The notes below the pieces were generated by a model. The model was given only the letters and a program-made list of their open reading frames with translations. It did no database searches and was not told the origin of the DNA. Of a stretch of DNA of 64,000 nt, positions 62,830 through 64,000 are shown one piece after another. The DNA is taken from positions 2,960,764 through 3,024,763 of the forward strand of contig NZ_CACVAO010000001.1 of the NCBI RefSeq assembly GCF_902726645.1. The letters run 5' to 3'. Position 1 is the first letter of the stretch; each line of letters opens with the position of its first letter. This DNA is from Halobacillus ihumii. Lineage in GTDB: Bacteria; Bacillota; Bacilli; Bacillales; Halobacillaceae. The position numbers and the translations under genes are program-made.

Positions 62830-64000
62830 ATGCTGCATAATCCAACAGGAAAAGAACGCATAGGGTTGGCCTTGCTTCTCGGTATGCTTGGGATATTAGG
62901 TCCCCTTAATATTGATATGTATTTACCAAGCTTCCCGGCGATTGCTGAAGACTTTGGGGCTAGCGCTTCACTTGTTCAGCTCAGTTTAACTGCCTGTTTG
63001 ATCGGGCTTGCAGTCGGTCAGTTGGTCGTTGGTCCTATAAGTGATGCACAGGGCCGAAGGAAACCGCTCATGATTTTCATTTTCTTATTTGCGTTAGCAT
63101 CTCTTTTCTGTGCGTTGGCACCGAATATTATTACGTTAGTGGCAGCCCGCTTCCTGCAGGGCTTCACGGCTTCAGCAGGGGTGGTTCTTTCTCGTGCTGT
63201 CGTTCGCGATGTGTTTAGCGGAAGAGAGCTTACGAAGTTCTTTGCACTGTTAATGGTGATCAATGCAACGGCTCCAATGATTGCCCCCATGACCGGTGGA
63301 GCCATCTTGCTTTTACCATTCGCTACATGGAATACGATTTTTTACTTTTTATGCATTCTTGGATTGATCATTGTTTCAGTCATTGCTTTAAAATTACCCG
63401 AAACCTTACCATCTGAGAAGAGAATTCCAAGCTCGATTGGTCATTCTTTCCGTACTATTGGCAGTTTACTAAAAGATCGTTCGTTTATCGGCTACGCCTT
63501 GACGATTGGCTTTATTCACGGCGGCAGCTTTGCTTATGTTTCAGGAACGCCTTTTGTCTACCAGGGGATATATGACGTGTCGCCCCAAGTATTTAGTATT
63601 CTATTTGGTATTAATGGCCTGGCGATCATTAGCGGGAGTTTTATCATCGGACGCATGGGAGGAATCATTCATGAGCGCAGTTTGCTAAGGACAGCTGTCA
63701 TTATAGCTGTGAGTGCTACCTTCTTCCTGCTTATTATGACGATCATTGAAGGACCGTTAGCCATGCTTGTGATTCCGATTTTCATTTACATGACGTCTAT
63801 GGGAATGATTCTTACAAGTACCTTCACACTTGCCATGGAAAAACAGGGATATAGGGCAGGAAGTGCAAGTGCTGTTTTAGGGATGCTTCCGTTACTATTT
63901 GGGTCGATGGTTTCTCCACTTGTCGGCATCGATGAAACGACAGCTGTACCGATGGGAGCCGCTTTATTTATTACGGCATCCATAGGTTCTGTAGCCTTTT
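62830..64000 (+). CDS. Bcr/CflA-family drug-resistance MFS transporter (cut by window end)
   Basis: The frame is open from ATG 62830 to the window edge, giving the first ~390 residues of a ~400-residue protein. LGPLNIDMYLPSFPAIAEDF is the DHA1 opening typical of Bcr/CflA, GPISDAQGRRKPL is motif A, and AARFLQGFTASAGVVLSRAVVRD matches motif B/C regions. About eleven of twelve helices are visible. Probable H+-driven drug or sulfonamide/bicyclomycin exporter. Confidence 0.87.
   Translation, partial: MLHNPTGKERIGLALLLGMLGILGPLNIDMYLPSFPAIAEDFGASASLVQLSLTACLIGLAVGQLVVGPISDAQGRRKPLMIFIFLFALASLFCALAPNIITLVAARFLQGFTASAGVVLSRAVVRDVFSGRELTKFFALLMVINATAPMIAPMTGGAILLLPFATWNTIFYFLCILGLIIVSVIALKLPETLPSEKRIPSSIGHSFRTIGSLLKDRSFIGYALTIGFIHGGSFAYVSGTPFVYQGIYDVSPQVFSILFGINGLAIISGSFIIGRMGGIIHERSLLRTAVIIAVSATFFLLIMTIIEGPLAMLVIPIFIYMTSMGMILTSTFTLAMEKQGYRAGSASAVLGMLPLLFGSMVSPLVGIDETTAVPMGAALFITASIGSVAF

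Noticed and set aside
63018..63305. Minus ORF inside the Bcr/CflA gene
   Set aside because: Shadow of the transporter frame, which stays open from 62830 to the window edge.
1..64000. Search for tRNA, rRNA, insertion sequences, prophage genes, CRISPR arrays and replication origin
   Set aside because: Nothing convincing found by eye on either strand; the two long-hairpin repeats encode no transposase.

Overview
The window reads as chromosome of a moderately halophilic or marine low-to-mid GC Firmicute of the Bacillaceae (Halobacillus/Thalassobacillus/Virgibacillus-like). This is inferred from strong Shine-Dalgarno sites, many TTG/GTG starts, SigA promoters, cre boxes, SAM-I and yybP-ykoY riboswitches, betaine synthesis genes, many sodium:solute symporters and YwnF/YkvA-type proteins. 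No phage, insertion sequence, rRNA, tRNA or CRISPR array is visible. Both ends cut a gene: betaine aldehyde dehydrogenase at the left and a Bcr/CflA exporter at the right.

Layout. 1-2.5 kb: choline-to-betaine genes (gbsA end, betA). 2.5-14.6 kb: a LacI-regulated glycoside operon (binding protein, two permeases, ycjQ, ycjR, ycjS, GH65 phosphorylase, beta-phosphoglucomutase, GH13_18 phosphorylase), matching gene for gene the E. coli ycjMNOPQRSTU(V)W cluster apart from the missing ATPase. 14.7-16.8 kb: a solitary GmrSD-like (DUF262/DUF1524) defence-type protein. 17.3-18.9 kb: mqo. 19.2-24.4 kb: two divergent SAM-I riboswitch transcription units, a flavin monooxygenase to the left and a symporter (with a 33-residue accessory peptide) plus a semialdehyde dehydrogenase to the right. 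24.6-26.8 kb: a secreted endo/exonuclease/phosphatase-fold protein and a six-repeat beta-propeller lectin-like protein. 26.9-27.7 kb: a yybP-ykoY (Mn2+) riboswitch in front of a 50-residue protein and a small membrane protein. 28-32.3 kb: a sigma-54 activator, a -24/-12 promoter, a YjiH-type transporter and a class III aminotransferase.

32.3-35.1 kb: two convergent 2-hydroxy-acid oxidases (FMN L-type, FAD D-type) around a dispersed long-hairpin repeat, of which a second copy lies at 61 kb. 35.4-37.4 kb: a cation-diffusion transporter and an RraA-like aldolase behind a perfect cre box. 37.5-42.5 kb: a GntR regulator divergent from a class III CoA-transferase / HMG-CoA-lyase-like / DUF3311 / symporter operon, with three GTATAC-core operators between them. 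42.7-44.6 kb: MFS transporter and flavin reductase. 44.8-51.4 kb: a sialic acid operon (nanE, nanA, symporter, an unexpected fumarate-reductase-like flavoprotein, nanK, RpiR regulator). 51.6-64 kb: housekeeping and accessory genes (CNNM/CorC transporter, YkvA-like protein, GNATs, histidine phosphatase, small membrane and Cys-rich proteins, TetR/MMPL pair, PH-domain protein, Bcr/CflA transporter).

Overall the region is a catabolic and osmolyte-oriented portfolio: several self-contained units, each with transporter, enzymes and its own regulator or riboswitch. The most attractive unexplained points are the Gram-positive ycj-type guloside/glucoside pathway tied to two phosphorylases, the paired SAM-riboswitch unit, the Mn2+ riboswitch in front of uncharacterised small proteins, and the flavoprotein inside the nan operon. 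All functional assignments come from reading motifs and remembered families; no database search was run.
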